A DNA stretch of 64,000 nucleotides from Desulfomonilia bacterium (GCA_036567785.1 DATCTV010000060.1:1-64000); one strand, 5' to 3'. Positions 7,562 through 17,070 are shown, counted from the stretch's first letter. Numbers and translations are program-made. The notes: generated by a model from the letters alone, not told the origin.

Positions 7562-7620
7562 ATGTCCTTCAAAATAGTCGATAGTAAATTCGTAATTCTT
7601 CCAGCAGGAGAGAAAATCAG

Positions 7621-8457
7621 ATGAGCAGTTCAACCTCTGTTAATGCAGTTTGGCTAGGGACCGCAGGGCTCTTTGTGTCCGACGGCGAGACTGCGTTTTA
7701 TATAGATCCTTATGTAAGCAGGATCTCGGCGTTCAGTGTGTTCGGCGGAAGGAAGATCAGTCCGGATATCAAGAGCATTGATACATGCATAAGCCGTACA
7801 TCAGGGCAGAATGCAGCAGCTGTCATGATTGGACATTCCCACTTCGATCACCTGCTGGATGCGCCTGAATTCGCCCGAAAAACCGGGGCAATGCTTATCG
7901 GGTCAGAAAGCACGGCCAATGTCGGCTATGGAGCAGGCCTGCCTCAAGATAGAATCAGGGTCATAAAAAACGGCGATGCAATTGCTCTCGGCGCATTCAA
8001 CATCAGATTCATCGAAGGCATCCACGGTCCAGCCTTTCTTGGCAGAATACCTTATCCGGGCGTCATTGAAAAACCGTTCGCCCCGCCCGTAAAAGCCTCT
8101 GATTACAGGCTGGGAGGGTTTTATGGTATGGTTGTAAGCCATCCGCTGGGCACATTCATACATCACGGAAGCGCGGGCTGGATACCCGGAATGTACGACG
8201 GGATAAAGGCGCATACCATTTTTCTGTGCCTTGCGGGCAGGAAAAACACCAGGTCATATATTGAAGAAACTGTATTGAAAACAGGGGCAAAAAGAATAAT
8301 CCCCGTACACCACGACTGGTTTTTCTCTCCGTTTGAAAAAGGGGTGCACCTGCTCAAAGGAGTGGGTATCGATGAATTCATATCTGAGGCCATGAAGACT
8401 GTCCCTGAGACAGAGGTAAGGTTTGTGCCTGCACTCATGAGTTTCAGGGTATTCTGA
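7621..8457 (+). CDS. MBL-fold (UlaG-like) metal-dependent hydrolase
   Basis: The 278-residue cytoplasmic protein has the metallo-beta-lactamase motif GHSHFDHLLDAP for two metal ions, a downstream HHGSAGW segment and a terminal VPVHHDW histidine motif. The start follows GGAGAGAAAATC. MBL hydrolases of this form act on varied esters and lactones, and the substrate is not evident. The stop shares a base with the ATG of a small basic protein gene (TGATG). Its promoter region is shared with the divergent cydAB operon. Confidence 0.8.
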   Translation: MSSSTSVNAVWLGTAGLFVSDGETAFYIDPYVSRISAFSVFGGRKISPDIKSIDTCISRTSGQNAAAVMIGHSHFDHLLDAPEFARKTGAMLIGSESTANVGYGAGLPQDRIRVIKNGDAIALGAFNIRFIEGIHGPAFLGRIPYPGVIEKPFAPPVKASDYRLGGFYGMVVSHPLGTFIHHGSAGWIPGMYDGIKAHTIFLCLAGRKNTRSYIEETVLKTGAKRIIPVHHDWFFSPFEKGVHLLKGVGIDEFISEAMKTVPETEVRFVPALMSFRVF

Positions 8458-8657
8458 TGAAAAAACCGGGTTGCAAAAAGAGAAACGTCCACGACGCATT
8501 CTTCATGCAGATGGCTGCCTCATGCGGGTCGGACGAATCAGGCACAAGGGATTTTGAAAAAAAGAATGAGGAACTCTTGGCATCATGGCTCGAATATAAC
8601 GCCAGCCACGGTGAAAAAATGCGAAAAAAATCCTTCTCGCCCAAAAAGAAACAATAG
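8457..8657 (+). CDS. Small basic protein, unknown
   Basis: This 66-residue ORF starts within the stop of the MBL gene (TGATG), so it is likely translated by re-initiation. The product is strongly basic at both ends (MKKPGCKKR and KKSFSPKKKQ) with two cysteines and no domain I know. A minus-strand frame of the same size (8444-8644) is the alternative, but it has no ribosome-binding site and no neighbour to couple with. Confidence 0.5.
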   Translation: MKKPGCKKRNVHDAFFMQMAASCGSDESGTRDFEKKNEELLASWLEYNASHGEKMRKKSFSPKKKQ

Positions 8658-8693
8658 CTTTTTTATCGGAATTTATTTTATAGGCATCTGCTA

Positions 8694-9977
8694 ATGTCCT
8701 TTAATGAAGAAAATCCTGTTTTAATGAAAAAGAGGTGGATCATCGCCGCAGCAGGCGTGATTGTTCAGCTCTGCCTGGGGACCGTATATGCCTGGTCGAT
8801 ATTTAAAAAGCCCATGATGGCCGCACATGGCTGGTCGGAAACCGCGACACAGGCCGCCTTCATGATACAATCCCTTTGCTTTTCCATATCGGTCGCCCTG
8901 GGCGGGGCGCTCATCGACAGGAAAGGGCCCAGGTTTACAGGACTTGCGGGAGGAGTGCTTTTCGGCTCCGGTCTTCTGCTGGCGGCCTATGCAAATCTGA
9001 CAGGTAACATATGGCTCCTTTACATTGCCTATGGAATGATTGTGGGACTTGGCGGAGGACTGGGCTACACCGTCCCCATAACAACCCTTATAAAATGGTT
9101 CCCTGACAGGCGCGGTCTTGTAACGGGGCTTGCAGTAATGGGCTACGGCTTCGGATCGTTTATCATGGGAAATCTGGCACCCAGGGCAATACTTGATTCC
9201 GGCCTGGAAAAGACATTCACCTTATGGGGGCTTATAAGCATCATACTCGTTCCCTCCGGAATTTTGCTGATTAAAAACCCGCCTTCAGGCTGGATGTCTC
9301 AATACGCACCATCCGGAAATCCTCACATACTTGCCGATTCCTCTTCATTCACGTTCGGCGAAGCCATAAGAACCTGGCAATACTGGGCCCTCTGGCTCAT
9401 GCTCTTTCTGAATGTAACAGCCGGACTGGGTCTTATTTCTCAGCTCTCACCCATTGCACAGGACATCATAAGACAGGGTCTGAGCGGAGCCGTCACGGAG
9501 GATAGGCTCAAAGGCATCTATATACTCTCGGGCACCATTGTTGCGGTCGCATCAATCTTCAACGGGCTGGGTAGGTTTGTATGGGCATGGCTTTCCGACC
9601 TGACTGGAAGAAGAGCTGTGTTCGTGATCATCTTTCTGACAGAGGCCGCAGGCTATGCCGTCATCGGCCATTCCACCGGCGGCCTTATGTTCACATGCAT
9701 CGCCTGCTATCTGCTCGCATGCTATGGCGGCATGTTCGCCACATTCCCCGCCTTTGTCGCAGATATGTTCGGCCCCGCCTACATAGGCAGAATCTATGGC
9801 GTGATTTTCACTGCAGTCGGCCTTGCCGGGGTTTGCGGCCCCTATCTCTTTGCCAGGATCAAGATGGTGACCGGCAGCTTCCAGACAGCACTCTACATAG
9901 AATCGGTAATCCTTGCGGCAGGGCTGCTGCTGATAGCGGTTTTCAGAAGGCCGTTACGGAAAATCCAAATCAAATAG
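8694..9977 (+). CDS. MFS transporter, OFA (oxalate:formate antiporter) type
   Basis: The 427-residue protein has 12 predicted membrane segments. The N terminus (KRWIIAAAGVIVQLCLGTVYAWSIF) is the OFA-family signature, and the first-half DRKGPRF loop corresponds to MFS motif A. The family exchanges small organic acids such as oxalate/formate, and uncharacterised members are common in anaerobes, so the substrate here is not fixed. The gene stands 36 bases after the small basic protein gene and may be in the same transcript. Confidence 0.85.
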   Translation: MSFNEENPVLMKKRWIIAAAGVIVQLCLGTVYAWSIFKKPMMAAHGWSETATQAAFMIQSLCFSISVALGGALIDRKGPRFTGLAGGVLFGSGLLLAAYANLTGNIWLLYIAYGMIVGLGGGLGYTVPITTLIKWFPDRRGLVTGLAVMGYGFGSFIMGNLAPRAILDSGLEKTFTLWGLISIILVPSGILLIKNPPSGWMSQYAPSGNPHILADSSSFTFGEAIRTWQYWALWLMLFLNVTAGLGLISQLSPIAQDIIRQGLSGAVTEDRLKGIYILSGTIVAVASIFNGLGRFVWAWLSDLTGRRAVFVIIFLTEAAGYAVIGHSTGGLMFTCIACYLLACYGGMFATFPAFVADMFGPAYIGRIYGVIFTAVGLAGVCGPYLFARIKMVTGSFQTALYIESVILAAGLLLIAVFRRPLRKIQIK

Positions 9978-10017
9978 CTTTATCACCCGGGAAATATTAC
10001 TCGGTCATTAATAAGAA

Positions 10018-10042
10018 GGCGGCATCCGTTTTGGATACCGCC
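10018..10042 (-). terminator. Hairpin ending the RCC1 lipoprotein gene
   Basis: GGCGGCATCC (10018-10027) pairs with GGATACCGCC (10033-10042), with one G-T wobble and a 5-base loop. Read on the minus strand it is followed by TTCTTATT, a weak U-tract. It sits between the convergent MFS and RCC1 genes and may stop both. Confidence 0.5.
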
Positions 10043-10079
10043 CCTGAAGCATATTAGGATCCTGATCCGTTTTGAAATC

Positions 10080-11708
10080 CTACAACCGTACAGGCTCATA
10101 CTTTTCAGAATAGGTCCCGTCTCCCAGTTGGCCGTAGTTGTTATAACCCCAGGCCCACAATGTGTCATCATCCCTGATGGCCTGATTGAAGTAAAGCCCG
10201 GATACGACAATGTTCCAATCGGTGTCTGAACTTATGAGAACAGGCTCATCCCTCTGGATATCAGTCCCGTCACCGACCTGGCCGTAAATGTTGTAACCCC
10301 ATCCCCATAGGGTGCCGTTCTTCTTTATCGCCGCAGTATGATAGTATCCGGCGGAAACGATATCCCAATCGTTGTCCGACCCTATGCGCGTTGGCACGCT
10401 CCTGTCCGTGGTGGTGCCGTCTCCGAGTTCTCCATATCCGTTGTAGCCCCAGGCCCACAGCGAACCATCGGCCTTAACTGCTACCGTATGATATACGTTG
10501 GCTGCCGCGACAGACCAGTCTGTATCCATGCCTATAGGGGTGGGAACTTTTTTGTTTATGGCTGTTCCATCCCCGAGCTGATAACGATTATTGCGCCCCC
10601 AGGCCCACAACGAACCGTCTTTTTTAATCGCAATGGTATGATAATAACCGGCAAATACGGCTGCCCAGTTTGTATCTGTACCTATTCGGACAGGGATGTT
10701 TTTACTATCGGTTGTACCATCACCGAGCTGGCCGAAATTATTGTTTCCCCAGGCCCACAGAGAACCGTCGGTCTTGATCGCAACCGTATGATAACCGCCG
10801 GCAGATACACTTGCCCAATTAGTATTCGTGCCTATTTGAACGGGTATGTTCTTTGAGATATTCGTACCATCCCCGAGCTGGCCATCTGCATTTTTCCCCC
10901 AGGCCCAGAGAGAGCCATTGGTCTTAATAGCCAATGTGTGTAATCCGCCACCCGATACGCTAGCCCAGTTATTGTCTGTTCCTATCCGTGTGGGCAATGG
11001 CTTTCCTATATAAGTTCCGTCTCCAAGCGTACCATCGCCATTGTAACCCCAGGCCCAGAGAGAGCCGTCGGTCTTGATCGCAACCGTATGTTCACCGCCT
11101 GCAGATACGCTTTTCCAGTCAACAGTGACTGTCTCAAGAATGGTTACCGTGCATGTATCAGTCGATGTCAGGCCGTCGGAATCAGTAACCGTAAGCATAA
11201 AAGTCAGCACTGATCCGCGCTCAACACAAGCATTGAACTGCACTGTCATCATATCGGTAAAGCCCAGATTTACCGCTGGTCCGCCCGTCTGCTCCCAATG
11301 ATAGGAAAGCGTGTCATTCTCAGGGTCTGATGAGCCGGAACCGTCAAGGGTTACATCCGAAGCCGCATATACCGACTGGTCAGGGCCTGCATTTGCTACA
11401 GGGGGACTCTTTACGAATATCTTCCATGTCTGGGTATCCGTCCCTAAAAAACTTCTGGCTTTGACTGTAAGCGTATGGTTCCCGACTGTTTCAGCCCGAT
11501 ATATATAAAAGCTCTCCGAGTTCGATATGGCAGTGCCGTCAAGTGTCCATGTATATGTAGCGTTGGACGGGAATACTGTTATTCTGAAAGTTGTTTCATT
11601 ATATAATGCCGTTGTAACATTGTTTGAAACCGGTGTTATGGATTTAATGCACCCGGCAAGCATGGCCGCTAACAGAATAAACATCAGGAATAATGCTGAT
11701 TTCCTCAT
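10080..11708 (-). CDS. Lipoprotein with PKD domain and seven RCC1 repeats
   Basis: The 542-residue protein has a lipoprotein signal (LLAAMLAGC, lipid Cys20), an Ig-like domain at about 21-100 that resembles the lipoprotein encoded at 13860, a PKD-type domain at about 102-190 ([34 protein letters not shown] split over it), and then seven 50-residue RCC1/BNR-type repeats from about residue 198 to the end. Each repeat reads roughly W-x-S-V-x-A-G-x-x-H-T-x-A-I-K-x-D-G-S-L-W, then WGxNxxGQLGDGT. Seven blades make a complete beta-propeller. It is probably outer-membrane or surface anchored and involved in binding. The ligand is unknown. Confidence 0.85.
   Translation of the reverse strand: MRKSALFLMFILLAAMLAGCIKSITPVSNNVTTALYNETTFRITVFPSNATYTWTLDGTAISNSESFYIYRAETVGNHTLTVKARSFLGTDTQTWKIFVKSPPVANAGPDQSVYAASDVTLDGSGSSDPENDTLSYHWEQTGGPAVNLGFTDMMTVQFNACVERGSVLTFMLTVTDSDGLTSTDTCTVTILETVTVDWKSVSAGGEHTVAIKTDGSLWAWGYNGDGTLGDGTYIGKPLPTRIGTDNNWASVSGGGLHTLAIKTNGSLWAWGKNADGQLGDGTNISKNIPVQIGTNTNWASVSAGGYHTVAIKTDGSLWAWGNNNFGQLGDGTTDSKNIPVRIGTDTNWAAVFAGYYHTIAIKKDGSLWAWGRNNRYQLGDGTAINKKVPTPIGMDTDWSVAAANVYHTVAVKADGSLWAWGYNGYGELGDGTTTDRSVPTRIGSDNDWDIVSAGYYHTAAIKKNGTLWGWGYNIYGQVGDGTDIQRDEPVLISSDTDWNIVVSGLYFNQAIRDDDTLWAWGYNNYGQLGDGTYSEKYEPVRL
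10083..11117 (-). repeat. Seven tandem 150-bp repeats coding for RCC1 blades
   Basis: Six full 150-bp units and a 135-bp last unit lie head to tail within the RCC1 lipoprotein gene. Units 2 and 3 are the closest in protein sequence; the last one is the most divergent. Such DNA repeats allow unit gain or loss by recombination. Confidence 0.8.
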
Positions 11709-11813
11709 TGTAGCCCCCTCAATGGTATAAGTTAAGTTGATGCTTTTATTATATTTGATGATTTCTGTTTTATAATATAGTTTGCCAGGCGAATCAATAT
11801 ATTATAAATCTCC

Positions 11814-12392
11814 TTATTTCCCTCTATCAGGTATCCCTGCTTCTTTTCTTATCTTTCCCACATCAAGGTTCCCGGCCCATTCGGGAAGGTTTGACCAGAC
11901 TTCATGGAACCCGAACCCGCCTTCAGTCATTTCCTTCAGGGCCTCTTCCTTTGACCAGCCCTGAACCGCCATGCGATAGACCGCGCACATCGTGCCCGTG
12001 CGGTCGGCACCGTGCTGGCAATGGACCAGGACCGGTGTTTTCTTCGGGTCTGTCACTATCTTCAGAAATTTAACGGCATCCTCGTTCTCCGCATGCCATG
12101 ATTTCATGTAGATATGCTCATATTCGAGGTCTGAGCCCTTCAGCAATGAAGAATCAGTGTGAAATGTCCTCAGGTTTACAACTGTCTTTATGCCCAGCTT
12201 TCTGAGGTTTTTGAAACCTTCGGCCGTAGGCTGCTCGCTTCTGTAAAGAGTATCACTGACCTTGAAGAGATTCTGCACCCCATCAATTTTTACAGGCTGT
12301 GCCCATTTCGAAGGCCTCTGCTCCTGAACTGCGGCAGCAGTAAAAACTAATGAAATCAGAACCGTTAAAATAATAATCCCGGTCTTCTTCAT
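11814..12392 (-). CDS. Secreted dual-specificity (tyrosine) phosphatase-like protein
   Basis: The 192-residue protein has an N-terminal signal peptide (MKKTGIIILTVLISLVFTAAAV) and a cysteine phosphatase domain with the P-loop HCQHGADRTG: nucleophile Cys125, Arg131. An Asp/Glu-containing SWHAENED loop near residue 100 may supply the general acid. The fold resembles DSP/PTP proteins that act on phospho-amino acids, inositol phosphates or polyphosphate. Export points to a periplasmic substrate. It is encoded 12 bases downstream of the DUF1015 gene, so the two are likely co-transcribed. Confidence 0.85.
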   Translation of the reverse strand: MKKTGIIILTVLISLVFTAAAVQEQRPSKWAQPVKIDGVQNLFKVSDTLYRSEQPTAEGFKNLRKLGIKTVVNLRTFHTDSSLLKGSDLEYEHIYMKSWHAENEDAVKFLKIVTDPKKTPVLVHCQHGADRTGTMCAVYRMAVQGWSKEEALKEMTEGGFGFHEVWSNLPEWAGNLDVGKIRKEAGIPDRGK

Positions 12393-12404
12393 TTTTTCCC
12401 TCCA

Positions 12405-13739
12405 TTATTTTATCCTGCGGCATTCCAGATAGAAACGCTTCTCATCGGCATGGCCCATGGAAAAGGTCTTTCTGGGGAGGACGCCGTCGATAATGATGGT
12501 CCTGAAGAATGTATCCTTGGGTATAACCGGCAGGAAAAAGCCCATATTGCCGGGTCTTGTTCCAAGGTCTTCGACAATCTTTTCTCCGTGTACATAATCG
12601 ATCTTTACACCAGGATTATCTTTCAGATAAATATCAAGGAAGGTCTGAAGAGTTGCGTATTCCAGCTGACGAACGGGTTTCTCAACCTTTATGGTTCCGC
12701 ATGCTCCACCCGCCGCAAACGGTATCAGGTGGATATCAGACCGCGATGCCGGCTTCTGGCAGAGTTCCTTCGGTGAGCCTGCTGTTGCTATTGAAACTGT
12801 TGAACCTTCCGATTCACAATAGGCCTTGAATTTTCCGATAAGGTCGTCTTTGTCAACACCGAAAAGCACCCTGTGGATCGGCTCGAATTCAAGCCCCGGG
12901 TCATGGATATTTACAAGCTCTACAAGTGCGTAGCGCGCCGGATGGCTCATCAGTAAAGACTGGTCTTCCGCATCTTTTTTCATGGTTTCCCATATGCTCT
13001 TTGCAGTGGCCAGAGAATGATTGCCGTCACCCATGGCATAGAGCATGACGCTGCCGTCATTGACGCCATATTTTTTCATGTAATTTCCAGGTTCGGCAAG
13101 TTTTGCCAGAGCAGCTGCCACCTGATTCAAGGATTCCTCGTCATCGACCGCCCAGCCTTTTATGTGTCCGCAGTTCATCATGAGTTCAAAATCATACAGC
13201 ATCCTCAGGTTTTTCATGAACAGAGGTTCGATAACGGTCTTATCAGGATCGTCTATCAGCACCATTATATGCGGTGATTCGATTGCGGCATTTTTCCTTA
13301 TCCTGATTCTGGGGGGCAGCCTGTCTATGACCGTACCTTCGGTTGCCCGTATCATGGTTTTCGAGCCCGGGCTGAAATCATACTGTTCAAGGTCCAGAGC
13401 AACAACCAATCCCTTTCTGGAAGGCGTCTGCGAAGTCTTTCTGTCCACCAGGACAAAACCGGGTTTCTGCACCTCAAGGGTCCCGTCTGCAAGGTATTTA
13501 TCCATAAAACTGTTAATGCTTTTGATCCGGTCTTCAGCACCTTCTTCTTCAAGATAGACCTCGGGATAAATAATATTGAGCGTTGACGGACTGTTTCCTG
13601 CCGTTTTCCTGATCTCTTCCCACACCTCGGGTTGTGATGTGTATTGATCACAGGCGACAACCGCCCATTTGGTGAGATCGGTTTCCTTTTTCGGCAAAAG
13701 AATTTCAGGCAGGCTCAAAGCGAATTTTTCCAGGTCCAT
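12405..13739 (-). CDS. DUF1015 family protein
   Basis: The 444-residue cytoplasmic protein belongs to DUF1015, recognised from VVACDQYTSQPEVWEE near the start and the conserved GDGNHSLATAKSIWE segment near residue 240. No reaction is established for the family. An AAGGAG site lies nine bases before the ATG. The upstream region carries a perfect 19-bp palindrome shared with the divergent lipoprotein gene. The secreted phosphatase gene follows closely. Confidence 0.85.
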   Translation of the reverse strand: MDLEKFALSLPEILLPKKETDLTKWAVVACDQYTSQPEVWEEIRKTAGNSPSTLNIIYPEVYLEEEGAEDRIKSINSFMDKYLADGTLEVQKPGFVLVDRKTSQTPSRKGLVVALDLEQYDFSPGSKTMIRATEGTVIDRLPPRIRIRKNAAIESPHIMVLIDDPDKTVIEPLFMKNLRMLYDFELMMNCGHIKGWAVDDEESLNQVAAALAKLAEPGNYMKKYGVNDGSVMLYAMGDGNHSLATAKSIWETMKKDAEDQSLLMSHPARYALVELVNIHDPGLEFEPIHRVLFGVDKDDLIGKFKAYCESEGSTVSIATAGSPKELCQKPASRSDIHLIPFAAGGACGTIKVEKPVRQLEYATLQTFLDIYLKDNPGVKIDYVHGEKIVEDLGTRPGNMGFFLPVIPKDTFFRTIIIDGVLPRKTFSMGHADEKRFYLECRRIK

Positions 13740-13789
13740 GGTCTTGACTCCTTAATATTTTGTATTAAATTTCTATATACACATAAGAA

Positions 13790-13808
13790 CCATATTGGTA
13801 CAATATGG
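13790..13808. promoter_or_regulatory. Perfect palindrome between DUF1015 and lipoprotein genes
   Basis: CCATATTG-GTA-CAATATGG is a perfect 8+8 inverted repeat with a 3-bp spacer, about 50 bases from each divergent start codon. It has the form of a dimeric regulator's operator. Confidence 0.45.
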
Positions 13809-13859
13809 ATGCTTTGGTTTTTTTGATTGAATAAAAAACATAAGATATGAGGAGGAAAT

Positions 13860-14612
13860 ATGAAAAAATTTTTTGGTCTGGTTTTATGTGCTCTTTTCAT
13901 GTTCTCGGGTTGCATCATCTCGATAACCCCGGGCAACAAGTCAACCGTAATCATTAATGCAGGGGATTCACAGACTTTCACCGTGAACAGTTCAAGCACT
14001 ACCATTGCATGGACAATGGATGATGCACTCATCCCGTCGGCAACAGGAACAACATATATCTATTCCCCTGATAATGCCGATGCAGGAGACCACGTTCTTG
14101 TCGTTATGGATGGAACGGGAGACTCCAGGACATGGAACATAACGGTAGTTGCAACCGAACCCGAACGGCAAATTGTCGTTTACAGGGACAATACCGAAAA
14201 CATCCTCAATCTGCCGGTTACTCAGGAAACAAACGTGGTAAGAAACAACGCGTACTCGGTCGGACCGATTAACATTCCCCCGAACAGCCTTGTAGAAGTA
14301 TTCTTCCAGTGCGAACTCACAAACGACCTCGGATACAATGTCGGCGTGGGCAGGCAGATCATAAGGACGACAAGCGCTGCATCCACAAGCGGCACGCCCA
14401 TCAACCGGGCAGTCATGAGCAATTCGACGCCTGCAGAACATCATTATGTCCTTGTCCATTTCGGTACGGAAGTTGTCGGTACAACCGGTCTGACAAATGT
14501 CTATTACAACGTCCCGCTCTGGCTTGTTTCGACCTCGGCAACATCAGGCGCTACCATGAGGCTCGAGCCTGGTTATGGCGAACTGGTGGTGAAAGTTTCT
14601 CCTATGGATTAA
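13860..14612 (+). CDS. Lipoprotein of unknown function
   Basis: This 250-residue protein has a clear lipobox (LFMFSGC, Cys18) and an AGGAGG ribosome-binding site. Residues 18-100 form an Ig-like module starting C-I-I-S-I-T-P and ending TWNITV that parallels the N-terminal module of the RCC1 lipoprotein (C-I-K-S-I-T-P ... TWKIFV). The C-terminal 130 or so residues, rich in Asn, Val and Thr, form a probable beta-sandwich of unknown type. It is expected at the outer membrane. Monocistronic: a strong terminator follows. Confidence 0.75.
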   Translation: MKKFFGLVLCALFMFSGCIISITPGNKSTVIINAGDSQTFTVNSSSTTIAWTMDDALIPSATGTTYIYSPDNADAGDHVLVVMDGTGDSRTWNITVVATEPERQIVVYRDNTENILNLPVTQETNVVRNNAYSVGPINIPPNSLVEVFFQCELTNDLGYNVGVGRQIIRTTSAASTSGTPINRAVMSNSTPAEHHYVLVHFGTEVVGTTGLTNVYYNVPLWLVSTSATSGATMRLEPGYGELVVKVSPMD

Positions 14613-14661
14613 GCGCCTAATTATTACAGTGGGCATTGAACCGCCCGCTGTGCTATCATGC

Positions 14662-14690
14662 AACCCTGCCGGAAGGTTTCCGGCAGGGTT
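14662..14690 (+). terminator. Strong rho-independent terminator
   Basis: AACCCTGCCGGAA (14662-14674) pairs perfectly with TTCCGGCAGGGTT (14678-14690) around a GGT loop, followed by TTTTAT. It ends the lipoprotein transcript just before the GH51 gene. Confidence 0.9.
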
Positions 14691-14714
14691 TTTTATAACT
14701 TCAGGAGGAAAGAT

Positions 14715-16607
14715 ATGGTAATTCCCGAATTTATCTTAAGGAAACTTTTTGTAAAAGGGAGCCTCAAAAAAGAGAACGAAGGTTTCAGCTTCTCTATAAA
14801 CAACACATTCGCACCGGCTACGCTTCTTTCCGTAGGCCTTGATGTCGACGGCACCGCAATTGACAAGAACAGGCTTGCAATGGGCCCCGAAGACGGTGAA
14901 CTTGTGGCGGCGGAAAAAATCACGCCCGATAATCCGCTGCCCCTTTCCGTGGGTGTCATCTATAAGATAACTGCATCCGCATCCTCAGGAAAAGGAAGAC
15001 TGACGATCAGGATAGACACGAAAGAAGCCGGAGAGATAGCTTTCACAGTACAGGCGGGTGGTGAAGAAGTATCCGGTTCGGCGAAAAAACGATTCAAGAC
15101 CCCTTCATTTCTGATACCTTCACTCAAGGCCCAGGTGACAATCGATCTCGACGACGAACTTGGCGAAATCAATCCCTTTGTTTACGGACATTTCATCGAG
15201 CACTTAGAAAGATGCATATATGACGGCATCTGGACCAGGGACGGCTCGGCCGTAAGAAGAGACACTTTCGATCTGATAAACGCATTGAAACCTCCCGTCA
15301 TAAGGTATCCGGGCGGCAATTTCGCAAGCGGCTATCACTGGGAGGACGGCATCGGCCCCAGAGAAAAGCGCCCCGAAAGGTTCGATGAGGCATGGCAGTC
15401 GCATGAAACAAACATGGTAGGTACTGATGAATACATAAGATTCTGCAGGATGGCAGGCGCGGAACCTTTTCTTGTGGTAAACGACGGCAACGGCACACCG
15501 GAGGAAGCGGCCCGATGGGTAGCATACTGTAATGAAAAGGCGAACGGCCAGGAAGGCGGCCGCAGGGCTGCAAACGGCCATACTGAACCCCATAATGTAA
15601 AAATCTGGGGAGCGGGCAACGAAGTCTGGGGACGCTGGCAGATAGGTCATACAGGCCCCGCGGAATACGCGCAAAGACTCAGGAAGTTCGTTTCCGCCAT
15701 GCAGGAGGTCGATCCTGAAATACATATAGTAGCAGTGGGCGACAAGGTCCATACCGATTCACCGGACGACCCTGGTTATATATGGAACAGGACTGTCCTT
15801 GAAGAAGCCGGGGACATAATCGATTCCATATCGTTTCATATATATCAGCCGGAAAACGAAGGGTGGAAGGAGAGCTATGACATGGAAAGCCTCCATAAAA
15901 CGGTATGCGCAGCACCTCTTTCCGCTGAACGCGTCATAAAAAGAATCGCCCGACAGATAAGAAAATATGCGCCCGGGTCAAACATCGGCATCACTTTTGA
16001 CGAGTGGAACCTGTGGCTGCCTCCTGCGCCCGGGGCATCGTCAATGCACAACATAAACTACTGCATGCGTGACGCGGTTTACTGTGCTGGCATGCTGAAT
16101 GCTTTTCAACGCCAGTGCAAAGACCTGTTCATGGCGAATCTCGCTCAACTTGTAAATGTGCTCCCCGCAATTGTTACTGACGAATCAAGAGCCTTTGCCA
16201 CCGCCATCTATTACCCGTTCCTGATGTACACAAGGATGCAGAAACTGTCCGTAGGTTTGAGCATAGAGAGCCCGTTATTCGACTCCGATGCACTGGGTAA
16301 TATCGAGGCCTTCAAAAATGTCCCGTGGCTTGATGCAGTGGCTACACGCTCTTATGACGAGCGGCGTCTCGCAATCGGCCTTGTAAACCGCCACCCCTCA
16401 AGACGGATGAAAATAGGCATAAGCCTCAAAAATACAGGGCCCGGGATTCACCCTGTACGCATAAGCATTCTCTCAGCCGAATCGCCGCTCGTTGAAAACA
16501 GCTTTGCCTCACCACATGCAATAAGACTTGAAGAAAAACCTTTGAATGTTAAGGCGGATTCATTTAGTATCGAGATTCCGGCATGCTCCGTAGCAGTGCT
16601 GGACTAA
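14715..16607 (+). CDS. Alpha-L-arabinofuranosidase, GH51-like
   Basis: The start at 14715 follows AGGAGGA; an in-frame ATG at 14658 lies inside the terminator. The 630-residue protein has no signal peptide. Residues 1-145 form an extra N-terminal beta domain. The GH51 catalytic barrel starts near residue 150 (INPFVYGHFIEHLERCIYDG). Predicted acid/base is Glu303 in WGAGNEVWG and the nucleophile Glu430 in FDEWNLWLP. A C-terminal beta-sandwich ends the protein. It should release arabinose from imported arabino-oligosaccharides in the cytoplasm. With the GH36 enzyme at 31.3 kb it points to plant polysaccharide use. Confidence 0.9.
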   Translation: MVIPEFILRKLFVKGSLKKENEGFSFSINNTFAPATLLSVGLDVDGTAIDKNRLAMGPEDGELVAAEKITPDNPLPLSVGVIYKITASASSGKGRLTIRIDTKEAGEIAFTVQAGGEEVSGSAKKRFKTPSFLIPSLKAQVTIDLDDELGEINPFVYGHFIEHLERCIYDGIWTRDGSAVRRDTFDLINALKPPVIRYPGGNFASGYHWEDGIGPREKRPERFDEAWQSHETNMVGTDEYIRFCRMAGAEPFLVVNDGNGTPEEAARWVAYCNEKANGQEGGRRAANGHTEPHNVKIWGAGNEVWGRWQIGHTGPAEYAQRLRKFVSAMQEVDPEIHIVAVGDKVHTDSPDDPGYIWNRTVLEEAGDIIDSISFHIYQPENEGWKESYDMESLHKTVCAAPLSAERVIKRIARQIRKYAPGSNIGITFDEWNLWLPPAPGASSMHNINYCMRDAVYCAGMLNAFQRQCKDLFMANLAQLVNVLPAIVTDESRAFATAIYYPFLMYTRMQKLSVGLSIESPLFDSDALGNIEAFKNVPWLDAVATRSYDERRLAIGLVNRHPSRRMKIGISLKNTGPGIHPVRISILSAESPLVENSFASPHAIRLEEKPLNVKADSFSIEIPACSVAVLD

Positions 16608-16623
16608 TCATAAGGAGGAATTC

Positions 16624-17070
16624 ATGAAGGTAAGGAAAGGAATAATTGTTGGGCTGCTTTTCGCATTTACGACAAGTCTGGCAGGCTGCATGGGAGGCGT
16701 CGGTACAGCCGCAGTACTGTCGGCTATCGTTTACTATGAGGTGAGCAAAACCCATGACATCGCCGAAGTCGAACTCAAGGCGACACCGGATGCGATCTAT
16801 CAGGCGGCAATCAAAACTGCGGGTAAAAACCCCGACGTCTCCATCGTAAAACAGGACGACAAGGACAAGACCATTGAATTTAAAAAGGGAGACAGGGAGG
16901 CCACCCTTAAAATCAAGGAGAAGAAGGACGGATTCTCTCTGCTGACCATCGAATCAAAGAAAACCAAGAGCGAAGATGTGAGCACGCCCAATCTGGTGCT
17001 TGAATCAGTAAAGAAGATATGTGATGAAATGGGCATAGAATACAAGGTAGAGCCCAAGAAAAAGTTCTAA
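16624..17070 (+). CDS. Small lipoprotein, DUF3568-like
   Basis: The 148-residue protein has a lipobox (FTTSLAGC, Cys22), a short Gly/Ala-rich hydrophobic stretch, then a compact alpha/beta domain of about 110 residues rich in lysine (DATPDAIYQAAIKTAGK-like helices and KTIEFKKGDREATLKI strands). It resembles the DUF3568 lipoproteins, whose role is unknown. GGAGGA precedes the ATG. Its stop at 17070 directly abuts the stop of the convergent DUF4410 gene. Confidence 0.7.
   Translation: MKVRKGIIVGLLFAFTTSLAGCMGGVGTAAVLSAIVYYEVSKTHDIAEVELKATPDAIYQAAIKTAGKNPDVSIVKQDDKDKTIEFKKGDREATLKIKEKKDGFSLLTIESKKTKSEDVSTPNLVLESVKKICDEMGIEYKVEPKKKF

Noticed and set aside
7516-7576. Promoter built on TTGACT of the cyd repeats
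   Set aside because: No acceptable -10 lies 16-18 bases after either TTGACT; the repeats fit a regulator site better.
8444-8644. Minus-strand 66-residue frame
   Set aside because: The plus-strand frame on the same DNA starts in the stop of the MBL gene (TGATG) and is the better candidate.
10338-10856. Plus-strand 172-residue frame
   Set aside because: It is the antisense of the RCC1 repeats; its periodic look is inherited from them.
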